In this document: positions 7,814 to 16,542 of the stretch, piece by piece | Layout: each line of letters starts with the position of its first letter | Numbering within the stretch: the first letter of the stretch is position 1 | The notes under the pieces: model-generated | The model's database searches: none | Told to the model about the DNA's origin: nothing | The model's input: the letters and a program-made list of their open reading frames with translations, nothing else | Program-made: the position numbers and the translations under genes | DNA from: Microbacterium sufflavum | Lineage (GTDB): Bacteria > Actinomycetota > Actinomycetes > Actinomycetales > Microbacteriaceae | Length of the DNA stretch: 64,000 nucleotides | NCBI RefSeq assembly: GCF_023091155.1 | Contig: NZ_JAHWXK010000001.1 | Location: forward strand, 1,178,001-1,242,000 | Direction of reading: 5' to 3'

Positions 7814-8905
7814 TCAGCGGGGGCTGAACGCTGCAGCGACCACGCGGGCGGCGGCCCCGCGCAGCACCGCGTCGTCGAGCGTGCTGGAGGCGACCGCGGG
7901 CCCGAGCGAGGGGTGCGACGCCGCGCGGACCGCGGTCGCCGTGGCCTCGACGAACGCGGGTGTGGCGATGTCGGACGGTCCGCTCAGCAGGATCGACGGA
8001 AGGTCGACGGCCGCGGCGATCACGGAGAGCGAGGTGCCCAGTCGCGCCCCCGCCTCGGCGAGCACCGCGTCTCGGTCTGCGCCGGGCTCGTCGAGACGGC
8101 GGCGCAGCGCGGGCGTCGACGCCCACGCGTGCACGCAGCCGTCGCGTCCGCACAGGCAGCGGTCGCCGGGGTCTCCGCCGGCGACGACGTGGGCGAGCTC
8201 GCGGGCGCCGATCGACCGCTCGACGGGCGCGCCGTCGTCGCCCACCACCCGGATCGCGGTGCCGATGCGACCGCCGAGGCGCACGAGCAGGAAGTCGGTG
8301 CCGACCGCGCCGAACCGCAGCTCCGCGTCGGCGACCAGGTCGGCGTCGTCGAACACGTGCACGGGCAGGGCGAGGTCGTCGGCCAGACGCGGCCCGAGGC
8401 CGAGGAGAGCGGGCGATCCGGACGGGGCGCCGATGCCGATGCCGAGCGGGGCGCTGCTCGCACGCCCGGCCAGGTCGACGGCGAGGGCGGCGATCGCGGT
8501 GGCTGGATCCGCGTCGTCCAGCGCGACGTCGGCACGGTGGTCGATGCGGCCGTCGGGGGTCGCGAGGGCGCCGGTGATCCGTCCGGGAGTGCTGAGGTCG
8601 AGGGCGATCACCTGCACGGCGCGCTGGTCGAACTCGAGCATGACGGCCGGCTTCCCCGGACGGGCGTCCTGGCTCATGCCGCTCTCGCGGATCACGCCGT
8701 CGTCGAGCAGGTCGCGCACGACCTCGGAGATCGTGGGCCGGGCGAGCCCGGTGAGGCGGGACAGGTCGGCGCGGCTCGCCGCCGCGTGCTCCATGAGGGT
8801 GCGCAGCACGAGGGCGCGGTTGCGTTCACGGATGGCGCGCGCGTGGGTGGGTGCCGAGACTCGTGCCCGGTCGCCGGGGCGCTCTAGGATCTGGGGGTAG
8901 TGCAC
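7814..8905 (-). CDS. ROK family transcriptional regulator 1
   Basis: This 363-aa protein has an N-terminal winged HTH (residues about 20-75, with AASRADLSRLTGLARPTI) and a C-terminal ROK sugar-binding domain. The ROK zinc motif is visible as CLCGRDGC. The sugar-kinase phosphate loop is degraded (ALDLSTPGRI), consistent with a repressor and not a kinase. The GTG at 8905 is chosen for its GGGAGGA upstream site; earlier in-frame codons lie inside the operator region. It is divergent from a second ROK regulator 118 bp away and probably senses a sugar or sugar phosphate taken up by a nearby ABC system. Confidence 0.85.
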   Translation of the reverse strand: MHYPQILERPGDRARVSAPTHARAIRERNRALVLRTLMEHAAASRADLSRLTGLARPTISEVVRDLLDDGVIRESGMSQDARPGKPAVMLEFDQRAVQVIALDLSTPGRITGALATPDGRIDHRADVALDDADPATAIAALAVDLAGRASSAPLGIGIGAPSGSPALLGLGPRLADDLALPVHVFDDADLVADAELRFGAVGTDFLLVRLGGRIGTAIRVVGDDGAPVERSIGARELAHVVAGGDPGDRCLCGRDGCVHAWASTPALRRRLDEPGADRDAVLAEAGARLGTSLSVIAAAVDLPSILLSGPSDIATPAFVEATATAVRAASHPSLGPAVASSTLDDAVLRGAAARVVAAAFSPR

Positions 8906-8936
8906 GTCGTTCCTCCCCGCTCCGCCCGGACGACTA

Positions 8937-8953
8937 AGTTTAATGAATAAACT
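8937..8953. promoter_or_regulatory. ROK-type operator palindrome
   Basis: AGTTTA-N5-TAAACT is a perfect 6-bp inverted repeat in an AT-rich patch midway between the two divergent ROK genes. It matches the style of known ROK/XylR operators (TTAGTTTA-type half sites). It probably controls both genes. Confidence 0.65.
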
Positions 8954-9023
8954 AACTGGGTCGAGCGTACGGAGCGCCGTGCGTGCTGTCAATCACCGCA
9001 CCCACCCCCGGGGGACCGTGAGC

Positions 9024-10190
9024 ATGTTCACCACCGACGACGCGCTGGACACCCAGGCCGCCGTCCGCCGTGCGAACCTGCGCCGAGCCCTGCAGCTCGT
9101 GTTCCAGGCGTCTGGCACCCAGACCCGCGCCGGCATCGCCCGGGCGACCGGGCTCACCGCCGCCACCTCCTCCTCGCTCGTCGCCGAGCTGATCGACAGC
9201 CGGCTGGTGGTCGAGGGCGAGCAGGCCGTCAGCACCGGCGGCAAACGCGCCACCACCCTGAGCGTCGACGGCGCCCACCACCTGATCCTCGTGCTCGTCG
9301 TGCAGCCCACCAGCGCGCACGTCGCCCTCGTCGCGCTCGACGGGACCGCGCTCGACGCACGCACGGTCGCCTACACCCCCGCGACGCGCGACCGCGTGCT
9401 CGACGACACGGTGGCCGAGGCGGCGGCCCGCTTCGGCGCCCGGCTCCTCGCCGTCGGCGTGCAGCTGCCCGGCACCACCGACGGGCGGACCGTGCTGGAG
9501 AGCGTGCAGCTGGAGTGGCAGGACGTGCCGCTGGCCGAGCGGTTCGAGGCCATCGCGGGCGCGCCCGTGCTGCTGCTCAACGACGTCGACGCGGAAGCCA
9601 TCGCCGAGGCCGGGATGGACGAGACGCCGTCGGGCTACCGGCTGTTCGTGCACCTCGGCGGCGGAGTCGGTGCGGCGGTCACCCTCGACGGCGAGCTCGC
9701 CCCGGGGCCGCGCGACCGTGCGGGCGAGATCGGGCACGTGCAGGTCGTGTTCGGAGACGCCGCGCGCCCGTGCCGGTGCGGCCAGCGCGGGTGCCTGGAG
9801 TCCGCCGCCGCGCTCGGGCCCATGCTGGGCGAGGACTTCACCGACGAGCTCGACCTCCCGGCCGTGCGCGCCCTCGTCGCCCGCGCCGACCAGGGGCAGA
9901 TCGACGAGGGTGCCCGTGCGCTCGCCCGTGCGGTCAAGCTGATCAGCGCGCTGCTTGACCCGATCGAGGTCGTGATCGGCGGACCGGCGACCGAGCTGGG
10001 ACCCCGGTTCCTGGAGCGCGTGCGGGAGGAGTCCGGCTATCCGGCGCGGGGCACCCAGCAGCCGCCCATCCGCTACGCCGACCCCCGGGTCCCGCTCTCC
10101 GCCGGTGCCGCGCAGGCCGCGCTCACCGCCGCGCTCGGGGTGCGCTGGAGTCCGCAGCAGCTGCGCGCCGCCGCCGCCCCTCGCCCCTGA
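9024..10190 (+). CDS. ROK family transcriptional regulator 2
   Basis: This 388-aa regulator has an N-terminal winged HTH (QTRAGIARATGLTAATSSSL, about residues 33-52) followed by a ROK domain with GEIGHVQVVFGD and the zinc motif CRCGQRGCLESAA. The usual kinase DxGGT loop is absent, so it is a regulator. The ATG at 9024 is preferred; a GTG two codons upstream has a similar GGGGGA site. The gene ends 15 bp from the convergent sugar permease. Together with ROK regulator 1 it may regulate the adjacent CUT1 importer, although that importer also has a divergent DeoR-controlled operon. The inducer is not known. Confidence 0.85.
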   Translation: MFTTDDALDTQAAVRRANLRRALQLVFQASGTQTRAGIARATGLTAATSSSLVAELIDSRLVVEGEQAVSTGGKRATTLSVDGAHHLILVLVVQPTSAHVALVALDGTALDARTVAYTPATRDRVLDDTVAEAAARFGARLLAVGVQLPGTTDGRTVLESVQLEWQDVPLAERFEAIAGAPVLLLNDVDAEAIAEAGMDETPSGYRLFVHLGGGVGAAVTLDGELAPGPRDRAGEIGHVQVVFGDAARPCRCGQRGCLESAAALGPMLGEDFTDELDLPAVRALVARADQGQIDEGARALARAVKLISALLDPIEVVIGGPATELGPRFLERVREESGYPARGTQQPPIRYADPRVPLSAGAAQAALTAALGVRWSPQQLRAAAAPRP

Positions 10191-10205
10191 AACCGCCCGC
10201 GCGGG

Positions 10206-11132
10206 CTACTTCACGCTGCCCGCGGTGAGGCCGCCGACCAGGCGCTTCTCGATCAGCATGAACAGGATGATCACCGGCAGGATCGCGACGATCGAGACGC
10301 CGAACACGTACTGCCAGCTGGTCTCGTACTGACCCACGAACTTCGTCAGCGCCACCGACAGCGGCTGGTTCTTGTCGGTCGACAGGATCACGAGCGACGC
10401 GGCGAACTCGTTCCAGCAGGCCACGAAGGTGAACACGATCGCGGTGACGATGCCCGGCCACACGAGCGGCAGGTTGATGCGGAAGAGCACCGTCAGGCGT
10501 CCTGCGCCGTCGATCTGTGCCGCCTCATCGACCTCCTTGGGGATGCCCGCGAAGAAGGAGTGCATGATCCACACCGCGAACGACAGGTTGAACGCGGCGT
10601 TGATGAAGATCATCGCGGCCCACGTGTCGCCGAGGCCGAGCGTGGTGAACTGCCGGAACAGACCCGACGTGAGCACGGCCGGCTGCAGCATCTGCGTGAC
10701 GATCACGAGGAACAGGAACACCATGCGGCCGGGGAACGTGAACCGGGCCGTGTAGTACGCGGCCGGGAGCGACACCAGCAGCACGAGCAGCGTCGCGAAC
10801 ACCGAGATGACGATCGTCGACACCAGGTTGTACGGCAGCGGCGTCTCGGGCGTCGACCACATCGTGAGGTAGTTCTCCCAGTGCCACTCGGTCGGGAGGT
10901 AGGTCGGGTCGACCGAGCGGATCTGCGCCTTGGTCTTCACCGAGCCGAAGAACATCACGAGGTACGGCAGCACGAAGATCGCCAGCACGAGGAATCCCGC
11001 GGCCGTGCGCAGGATCACGCGCGGCAGCGACACCTGGTCGGCGGTGTAGCGGCGCCGACGGCCGGGGATCGGCGGGGTGCGGCGACCACGGGAGTCGGCG
11101 GTGGTCACGAGGGCGGTCTCGGTCACGGTCAT
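10206..11132 (-). CDS. Sugar ABC transporter permease, MalG type (CUT1)
   Basis: This 308-aa permease is one transmembrane half of a carbohydrate importer. About six hydrophobic segments and the EAA loop (DEAAQIDGAGRLTVLFRINLPL) are present, followed by LIEKRLVGGLTAGSVK, the typical MalG-type C-terminus. The ATG at 11132 (MTVTETALV) lies 2 nt after the stop of the MalF-type gene, so the two are coupled. The importer consists of this gene, the MalF-type permease and the binding lipoprotein; no dedicated ATPase is nearby, as is usual for actinobacterial CUT1 systems that share MsiK-type ATPases. Confidence 0.9.
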   Translation of the reverse strand: MTVTETALVTTADSRGRRTPPIPGRRRRYTADQVSLPRVILRTAAGFLVLAIFVLPYLVMFFGSVKTKAQIRSVDPTYLPTEWHWENYLTMWSTPETPLPYNLVSTIVISVFATLLVLLVSLPAAYYTARFTFPGRMVFLFLVIVTQMLQPAVLTSGLFRQFTTLGLGDTWAAMIFINAAFNLSFAVWIMHSFFAGIPKEVDEAAQIDGAGRLTVLFRINLPLVWPGIVTAIVFTFVACWNEFAASLVILSTDKNQPLSVALTKFVGQYETSWQYVFGVSIVAILPVIILFMLIEKRLVGGLTAGSVK

Positions 11133-11134
11133 GA

Positions 11135-12106
11135 TCAGACCTCCTTCATGGGCTTGACGATCTTCACGTACGCCGCGACGATCACGATCACGATGAGGAA
11201 GGCGACGACGGACAGGGCGCTGGCGACGTCGACCTTCTTCTGCAGCTCGATGTACTTGAAGATCAGGGTCATGATCGTGTCGGCGCCGTAGCCGGGGATC
11301 GACCCGGTCATCACCTTGAGGATCGGCAGCGAGTTGAACACGTTGATGATGTTGATGAGGATCGCCACGGCGAGGGCGCTGCGCAGCTGCGGCAGCACGA
11401 TCGACCAGTAGGTGCGGGCGGGACCGGCGCCGTCCATCTTCGCGGCCTCGATCGCGTCGGCGGGCACGGCCTGCAACCCGGCGAGGATCGTGTACGTGGT
11501 GAACGGCAGCGACACGAACACGGCGATCACGATCGACCAGGTGAACGCGGTCGCGGGGTTCTTCGTCCACCCGTAGCCGACCGCGTCGTCGGAGAGCCCG
11601 ATGTCGTAGAGGAACTTGTTGAAGATGCCGAAGTACGGCTCGAGGCTGTAGTAGAACACCATGGTCGTCATCACGACCGAGGCCGCCCACGGCACGATGA
11701 CGGCCATGCGCACGAGCTGGCGCCCGGGGAACGCCTTGTTGAGGATCTGCGCGAGCCCGAGCGAGATCACCACGGTGAGCGCGACCACCGACACGACCCA
11801 CACGATCGTGCGGAAGAAGATGGGCCAGAACTCCGCGAACGTGAACACGGTGACGAAGTTGTCGACGCCGACCGAGCCCTTGTCGAGCCCGGAGAGGGAG
11901 ATGTCGCGCGTCGAGTTGAAGAACATGACGCCGGCGGGGAACAGCACCACGCCGATGATGAGCACCAGTGCCGGTGCGATCCAGGGCAGCGCCTGGAGGA
12001 GGTCCCGTCCGCCGGGGCGGCCGCGACCGGCGGCCCCGGCGTCGGGGGTGCGGGGGCGGCCGGTCGCCGCCCCCGCGAGGTTCGAGGATTCTGTGGTCTG
12101 GCTCAT
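11135..12106 (-). CDS. Sugar ABC transporter permease, MalF type (CUT1)
   Basis: This 323-aa membrane protein starts MSQTTESSNLAG and has a cytosolic Arg/Pro/Gly-rich N-terminus of about 40 residues, then six hydrophobic segments. The EAA loop (EAAKMDGAGPARTYWSIVLPQL) is clear. The ATG at 12106 fits the family start; the same frame is open upstream but overlaps the binding-protein gene. It follows the lipoprotein gene by 29 bp on the minus strand. Substrate is inferred from the divergent operon as an amino sugar or its oligosaccharide. Confidence 0.9.
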   Translation of the reverse strand: MSQTTESSNLAGAATGRPRTPDAGAAGRGRPGGRDLLQALPWIAPALVLIIGVVLFPAGVMFFNSTRDISLSGLDKGSVGVDNFVTVFTFAEFWPIFFRTIVWVVSVVALTVVISLGLAQILNKAFPGRQLVRMAVIVPWAASVVMTTMVFYYSLEPYFGIFNKFLYDIGLSDDAVGYGWTKNPATAFTWSIVIAVFVSLPFTTYTILAGLQAVPADAIEAAKMDGAGPARTYWSIVLPQLRSALAVAILINIINVFNSLPILKVMTGSIPGYGADTIMTLIFKYIELQKKVDVASALSVVAFLIVIVIVAAYVKIVKPMKEV

Positions 12107-12135
12107 GGGATACCCGAACCTCTCCGTTCTGCGGG

Positions 12136-13389
12136 TCAGCCCGCGTCGACCTGCGCCTGGATCTCGGTCAGCACGTCCTGTGCCGGCTTCGACTGGAGCT
12201 GACCGAACAGCGACTTGAACGCACCGTCGGCGGCCGACCACTTCGGGTTCGTCGACGGGTAGAACTGCGCGTCGGGCAGCACGTCGAGGAACGGCTTGAG
12301 CGCCTCCTCGCCGGACAGCTTCTCGGCGCCGGACTTGGTGACGGGCAGGAAGCCCTCGGCCTGCACCCACGGCACGTACACGTCGGGAGCGTAGTAGTAG
12401 TCGAAGAACTTGGTGATCGCGTCCTTCTTGTCGTCGTCGTTCTGGAACGCCATCAGCTGGTCCATGACGCCGAGCGTGAACGGCGAGCCGTCCTTGGTCG
12501 GGATCGGGACGATGGAGTAGTCCAGCTCGGGGTTGCTGTCGGCGATCTGCCCGACCGTGGGCGGCAGGCCGACCTGCATGCCGATCTTGCCCTGGATGAA
12601 GATGTCCATCAGCGGGGAGCGCTGCGTGGAGCCCGGGTCGGCCTGGGTCGCACCGGCGTCGATCATCTTCTTGATCTGCTCGGCACCGACGAGGTTCTCG
12701 GGGGTGTCGATCGTGATCTCGGACGCGTCACCGAACGAGCCGCCGCCGCCCCACAGCCACACGGCCGCCTCGGCCTGTGCCTCTTCCGAGCCGAGGGGCA
12801 TGCCGTATCCGGCGACCCCGCCGCCGAGCGCGGAGACCTTGGTGGCCGCGTCGAGCAGCTCGTCCCAGTTGGTGGGCGCCTCGACGCCCGCCTGCTGCAG
12901 CAGGGTGTTGTTGACGAAGAGGGCGCGCGCGGAGGCGATGAGCGGCAGGGCGTAGGCCGTGCCGTCGATCTCGGCGTTCTTGATGAAGGAGTCCTGGAAG
13001 TCGGAGTAGACCTCGTCCGACACGACGTCCTTGACCGGGTAGAGCAGCTCGTCGCCGACGAACCCGGCGAACGGCCCGCCGTTGTAGATGTCGGGAGCCT
13101 CGCCCGCCTGGATCTTGGTGGAGATGACCTTCTCGAGGTTGTCCCACGACTGCACTTCGAGCTTCACGTCGATGTCGGGGTTCTCCTTCTCGAACCCGTC
13201 GATCACGTCTTCCCACAGCCCCTTCGTCGCGTCGGAGTAGCTGGGGACGAGCAGGTCGAGCGTGGTCTTGCCGTCGGCGTCCCCGCCGCTGTCGCCGCCC
13301 GAACCGCCGAATCCGCACGAGGCGAGCGACAGCGTGGCGACGGCCGCGACGGCAGCCGCCCCGAACCGCAGTGACTTCTTCATGGGCAT
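12136..13389 (-). CDS. Sugar-binding lipoprotein (CUT1, MalE type)
   Basis: This 417-aa extracytoplasmic binding protein has a lipoprotein signal (MPMKKSLRFGAAAVAAV, lipobox LASC) and a Gly/Ser/Asp linker, then the SBP_bac_1 fold: TTLDLLVPSYSDATKGLW at the start of the mature domain and FNGQ-like aromatic and Asp-rich segments in the middle (DIYNGGPFAGFVGDELL). The ATG at 13389 is chosen since GAGGAA lies 6 nt upstream; a second ATG two codons later is possible. It is first in the importer operon and divergent from the SIS/ROK/PfkB/aldolase genes, so it probably delivers their substrate. Confidence 0.88.
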   Translation of the reverse strand: MPMKKSLRFGAAAVAAVATLSLASCGFGGSGGDSGGDADGKTTLDLLVPSYSDATKGLWEDVIDGFEKENPDIDVKLEVQSWDNLEKVISTKIQAGEAPDIYNGGPFAGFVGDELLYPVKDVVSDEVYSDFQDSFIKNAEIDGTAYALPLIASARALFVNNTLLQQAGVEAPTNWDELLDAATKVSALGGGVAGYGMPLGSEEAQAEAAVWLWGGGGSFGDASEITIDTPENLVGAEQIKKMIDAGATQADPGSTQRSPLMDIFIQGKIGMQVGLPPTVGQIADSNPELDYSIVPIPTKDGSPFTLGVMDQLMAFQNDDDKKDAITKFFDYYYAPDVYVPWVQAEGFLPVTKSGAEKLSGEEALKPFLDVLPDAQFYPSTNPKWSAADGAFKSLFGQLQSKPAQDVLTEIQAQVDAG

Positions 13390-13554
13390 TGCATTCCTCA
13401 CTGTGTGTGCCGTGGTCGGTGGGCGGGCGAGCCGCCGTCCGACGGAGCGGGGGTGGTGCACAGTCGCAGAACACTCTTCACGCGACGGTGCGTGGTGATC
13501 GATCGCGGTGAGGGCGACCTCTCGGGTCAAGCCGAAGCTTGGGTGGACGTACAG

Positions 13555-13584
13555 ATTATTTGTCAGGCAAACAAACAAAATCAA
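13555..13584 (-). promoter_or_regulatory. Promoter of the sugar importer operon
   Basis: On the minus strand, TTGATT (13584-13579) and AATAAT (13560-13555) are separated by 18 bp, in the only AT-rich patch of the region. A CAAA-type direct repeat sits between the two boxes. Confidence 0.5.
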
Positions 13585-13586
13585 GC
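13564..13586. promoter_or_regulatory. Candidate DeoR-family operator (CAAA repeats)
   Basis: GGCAAACAAACAAAATCAAG contains four phased A-rich units at about 4-6 bp spacing. DeoR-type sugar regulators such as AgaR and GlpR bind short repeated half sites of this kind. It overlaps the minus-strand promoter and lies just upstream of the plus-strand promoter, so one regulator could control both arms. Confidence 0.45.
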
Positions 13587-13598
13587 ATTCGCCCGATC

Positions 13599-13626
13599 TT
13601 GCTCGATGGTGGTGACATACTATGAT
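13599..13626 (+). promoter_or_regulatory. Promoter of the amino-sugar catabolic operon
   Basis: TTGCTC (13599-13604), a 16-bp spacer and TATGAT (13621-13626) form a good vegetative promoter about 55 bp ahead of the ATG at 13684. Confidence 0.55.
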
Positions 13627-13683
13627 CGAAACGCACCCGAAAGAATCACAAATACGCAACTACTCGTCTGAAAGGGTCGACCG

Positions 13684-14583
13684 ATGACCGAAAACCTGCC
13701 CGGCGCGCACATGCGCGAAGAACTCCTCTCGCAGCCGGAGATGTGGCAGCGCGCCGCCGATCTCACCGCCGAGCAGGGGCGGCTGCCCGCCCGCGGGGCC
13801 AGGGTCGCGGTCGTCGGATGCGGCACCTCCTGGTTCATGGCGCAGTCCTACGCCGCGCTGCGCGAGTCCACGGGACATGGGGAGACCGACGCGTTCGCCG
13901 CCTCCGAGGCCTTCGTCGACCGCGGCTACGACGCCATCGTCGCCCTCACGCGGTCCGGCACCACGAGCGAGGTCCTCGACCTGGTCGAGCGCGTGCGCGG
14001 ACGCGTGCGCACCGTGGGCGTCATCGGCGACCCCGACTCCCCGCTGGTCTCGCTCGTCGACGACGCCGTGCTGCTGCCGTTCGCCGACGAGCAGTCGGTC
14101 GTGCAGACCCGCTTCGCCACCACGGCCCTCGCCCTCTTCCGCGCCTCGCTCGGGGAAGACCTGAGCGGGGCGATCGCCGACGCGACCGCCGTGCTCGCCG
14201 AGCCCGAGGTCGACGCCGAGCTGCGTGACGCGGAGCAGTACACGTTCCTCGGACGGGGCTGGACCATCGGGCTCGCGCACGAGGCCGCCCTCAAGCTGCG
14301 CGAGTCGTCGCAGTCGTGGACCGAGGCCTACCCGTCGATGGACTACCGCCACGGCCCGATCGCGATCGCCGCCCCCGGCCGTGTCACCTGGCAGTTCGGC
14401 GACGCCCCCGACGGGCTCGCCGACGAGGTGCGTGCCACGGGCGCCCGCTTCGAGCACCGCGCCATCGACCCCCTCGCCGACCTCGTGCGCCTGCACCGCA
14501 CGGCCCTCGACCGTGCCCTCGCGCGGGGACTCGACCCCGATCAGCCGCGCAACCTCACGCGATCCGTCATCCTGGATGCATGA
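13684..14583 (+). CDS. SIS-domain sugar isomerase/deaminase (AgaS-like)
   Basis: This 299-aa protein consists of tandem SIS folds. The phosphosugar-binding loops VVGCGTSWFMAQ and LTRSGTTSEVLD are clear, and a GlmS-like C-terminal part reads AALKLRESSQSWTEAYPSMDYRHGP. The glutamine amidotransferase domain of GlmS is absent. Within this operon the best-fitting role is conversion of galactosamine-6-phosphate to tagatose-6-phosphate plus ammonia, as proposed for AgaS; a glucosamine- or fructosamine-phosphate role (FrlB-like) remains possible. The ATG follows AAAGGG. It heads the operon with ROK kinase, PfkB kinase, aldolase and DeoR. Confidence 0.8.
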   Translation: MTENLPGAHMREELLSQPEMWQRAADLTAEQGRLPARGARVAVVGCGTSWFMAQSYAALRESTGHGETDAFAASEAFVDRGYDAIVALTRSGTTSEVLDLVERVRGRVRTVGVIGDPDSPLVSLVDDAVLLPFADEQSVVQTRFATTALALFRASLGEDLSGAIADATAVLAEPEVDAELRDAEQYTFLGRGWTIGLAHEAALKLRESSQSWTEAYPSMDYRHGPIAIAAPGRVTWQFGDAPDGLADEVRATGARFEHRAIDPLADLVRLHRTALDRALARGLDPDQPRNLTRSVILDA

Positions 14584-14608
14584 CCCGCGCACGCACCGGA
14601 GCCGAACG

Positions 14609-15601
14609 ATGACGCCGATCGACGGAGCGGACGCGATCCCCGACGTCGAGAAGGACGCCTCCGGCGAGACCCTCGCCGCGGTGCGCTCGCTCGGCCCCGG
14701 TGCCCCGGCGCTCGCGTTCGACGTGGGCGGCACCGACATCAAGTCGGCCCTCTTCGACGCCGACGGCACGGCGCTCGGGCTGCGGCGCACCCCGACGCCC
14801 GTCGTCGCCGGCGACCGCACGCACGCGATCCTCGACCGGCTGGACGCGCTCGCCGCCGAGCTTCGCGACGCACACCCCGAGGTCGTGCCGCAGGCGGTCG
14901 GCCTCGTGGTGCCCGGCATCGTCGACGCCGACGCGGGCATCGGGGTGTTCGCCAGCAACATGGGCTGGCGCGACGCCCCGCTGCGCGACCTCGCCCGCGA
15001 ACGCCTCGGCCTGCCCGTCGCGTTCGACCACGACGTGCGCGCGGCCAGCTGGGCCGAGCACCGCCTCGGCGGAGCACGCGCCTACGACGACGCCGTGATC
15101 CTCGTCATCGGCACGGGCATCGCGGGCGCCCTCCTGGTGGGCGGACGGCCGTACACCGCGGGCGGCTACGCCGGCGAGATCGGCCACTCGCCCATCGCCG
15201 ACGGCCCGGCCTGCCCGTGCGGCGCGCGCGGCTGCCTGGAGGCCGTCGCCTCCGCCGGTGCGATCGCCCGGCGCTATCGGGAGGACACCGGGGTCGTGCC
15301 CGACGGCGCGAAAGACGTGATCGCCAGGGCGGCCGCGGGTGACGAGGTCGCCGCCGTGATCTGGGACTCCGCGCTCGACGCGCTCACGATGTCGCTCGCG
15401 CAGCTCACTGCGGTGGTCGCCCCCGAGGCCGTGGTGATCGGCGGCGGGCTCTCGCGCGCCGGAGGAGCACTGTTCGACGAGCTGCGGCGCCGCCTGGCCG
15501 CGCGGCTCAGCTTCCACCGGCTGCCGGTGCTCGTGCCCGCCGAGCTCTCCGGCAACGCGGGTCTGATCGGTGCGGCCCTGCGGGCCAGGGAGCTGACGTG
15601 A
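14609..15601 (+). CDS. ROK family sugar kinase
   Basis: This 330-aa protein is a true ROK kinase. The phosphate-binding loop AFDVGGTDIKSALF (about residues 35-48), GTGIAGALLVGG, the catalytic-region motif GYAGEIGHSPIADGP and the zinc motif CPCGARGCLEAVAS are intact, and no HTH domain precedes them. It probably phosphorylates the imported (amino) sugar at C6 with ATP. The ATG at 14609 follows GGAG. Its stop overlaps the GTG of the PfkB gene (15598-15601). In Aga-type pathways lacking a PTS, a ROK kinase supplies the hexosamine-6-phosphate. Confidence 0.85.
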   Translation: MTPIDGADAIPDVEKDASGETLAAVRSLGPGAPALAFDVGGTDIKSALFDADGTALGLRRTPTPVVAGDRTHAILDRLDALAAELRDAHPEVVPQAVGLVVPGIVDADAGIGVFASNMGWRDAPLRDLARERLGLPVAFDHDVRAASWAEHRLGGARAYDDAVILVIGTGIAGALLVGGRPYTAGGYAGEIGHSPIADGPACPCGARGCLEAVASAGAIARRYREDTGVVPDGAKDVIARAAAGDEVAAVIWDSALDALTMSLAQLTAVVAPEAVVIGGGLSRAGGALFDELRRRLAARLSFHRLPVLVPAELSGNAGLIGAALRARELT

Positions 15602-16542
15602 TCCTCACCGTCACGCCCAACCCCGCGCTCGACCTGACCTGGCGCGTCGACCGGCTCGTGGAGGGCGGCACCCACCGCGCCGACGCGGGGGCCGCGCGCG
15701 CGGGCGGCAAGGGCCTCAACGTGGCCAGGGTCGCGCATGCGCAGGGCGCGCCCGTGCTCGCCGTCACGACCGCGGGCGGCCGCGTGGGCGCCGAGTTCGC
15801 GGACGAGCTGAGCGCCAGCGGCGTCCCGCACGTGCTCGTGCCCGTCGCGGCGGAGACCCGGCGCAGCATCGCCCTCGTCGACGAGTCCGCGGGCGACACC
15901 ACCATCGTGAACGAGCGCGGCGTCAGCCCCTCCGACGCGGAATGGGGGGCGGTGCTGGCCGAGGTGGTCGAGCGGCTCGCCGCGGCGGGCGTGCTCGTGA
16001 TCTCGGGCAGCGTGCCGCCGGGCACCCCCGAGGCGCTGCTGCCGATGCTGATCGCCGTGGCGCGTGACGCCGGCGTGCCCGTGATCGTCGACACCTCGGG
16101 CCCCGCGCTGCTGCGGGCCGCCGACGCCGGGGCCACCGTGCTCAAGCCCAACGCCGCCGAGCTCGCCGAAGCCACCGGCATCGACGACCCGGTGCACGCC
16201 GCCCGCACCCTGCTGGAGCGCGGTGCCGAGCTCGTGCTGCTCTCGCTGGGCGCCGACGGCATGCTCGCGGTGACCGACGACGAGCTCGTGCACGCGCGAC
16301 TCGACGAGCCCCTCGCGGGGAACCCGACCGGTGCGGGCGACGCCGGGGTCGCCGCCTGCGCCGTGCTGTACGCCGAGGGCGAGCGCGACCCCGAGACGGT
16401 GCTCCGCCGCGCGACGGCCTGGTCGGCGGCGGCCGTGCTCATGCCGCTCGCCGGCGACATCTCGCCCCGCTGGACCGCGCTCGCGCAGCACCTGCGCGTG
16501 ACCCGCCCCGACCCCGCCCTGTTTCGAAAGGACCCCTCGTGA
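15598..16542 (+). CDS. PfkB-family phosphosugar kinase (tagatose-6-P/1-phosphofructokinase type)
   Basis: This 314-aa ribokinase-fold enzyme starts ILTVTPNPALDLTWRVD, typical of 1-phosphofructokinase and tagatose-6-phosphate kinase. The substrate loop AGAARAGGKGLNVARV and the C-terminal anion-hole motif NPTGAGDAGVAACAV with catalytic Asp are present. In this operon its product should be a ketohexose-1,6-bisphosphate that feeds the class II aldolase. A GTG start overlaps the kinase stop, and its own stop overlaps the next GTG. Sequence alone does not separate tagatose-6-P from fructose-1-P specificity. Confidence 0.87.
   Translation: MILTVTPNPALDLTWRVDRLVEGGTHRADAGAARAGGKGLNVARVAHAQGAPVLAVTTAGGRVGAEFADELSASGVPHVLVPVAAETRRSIALVDESAGDTTIVNERGVSPSDAEWGAVLAEVVERLAAAGVLVISGSVPPGTPEALLPMLIAVARDAGVPVIVDTSGPALLRAADAGATVLKPNAAELAEATGIDDPVHAARTLLERGAELVLLSLGADGMLAVTDDELVHARLDEPLAGNPTGAGDAGVAACAVLYAEGERDPETVLRRATAWSAAAVLMPLAGDISPRWTALAQHLRVTRPDPALFRKDPS

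Noticed and set aside
10195..10206. GCCCGCGCGGGC palindrome between the ROK regulator and the MalG-type gene
   Set aside because: A loop-less 12-bp GC palindrome is expected by chance in such DNA, and it is too short to be a convincing terminator.
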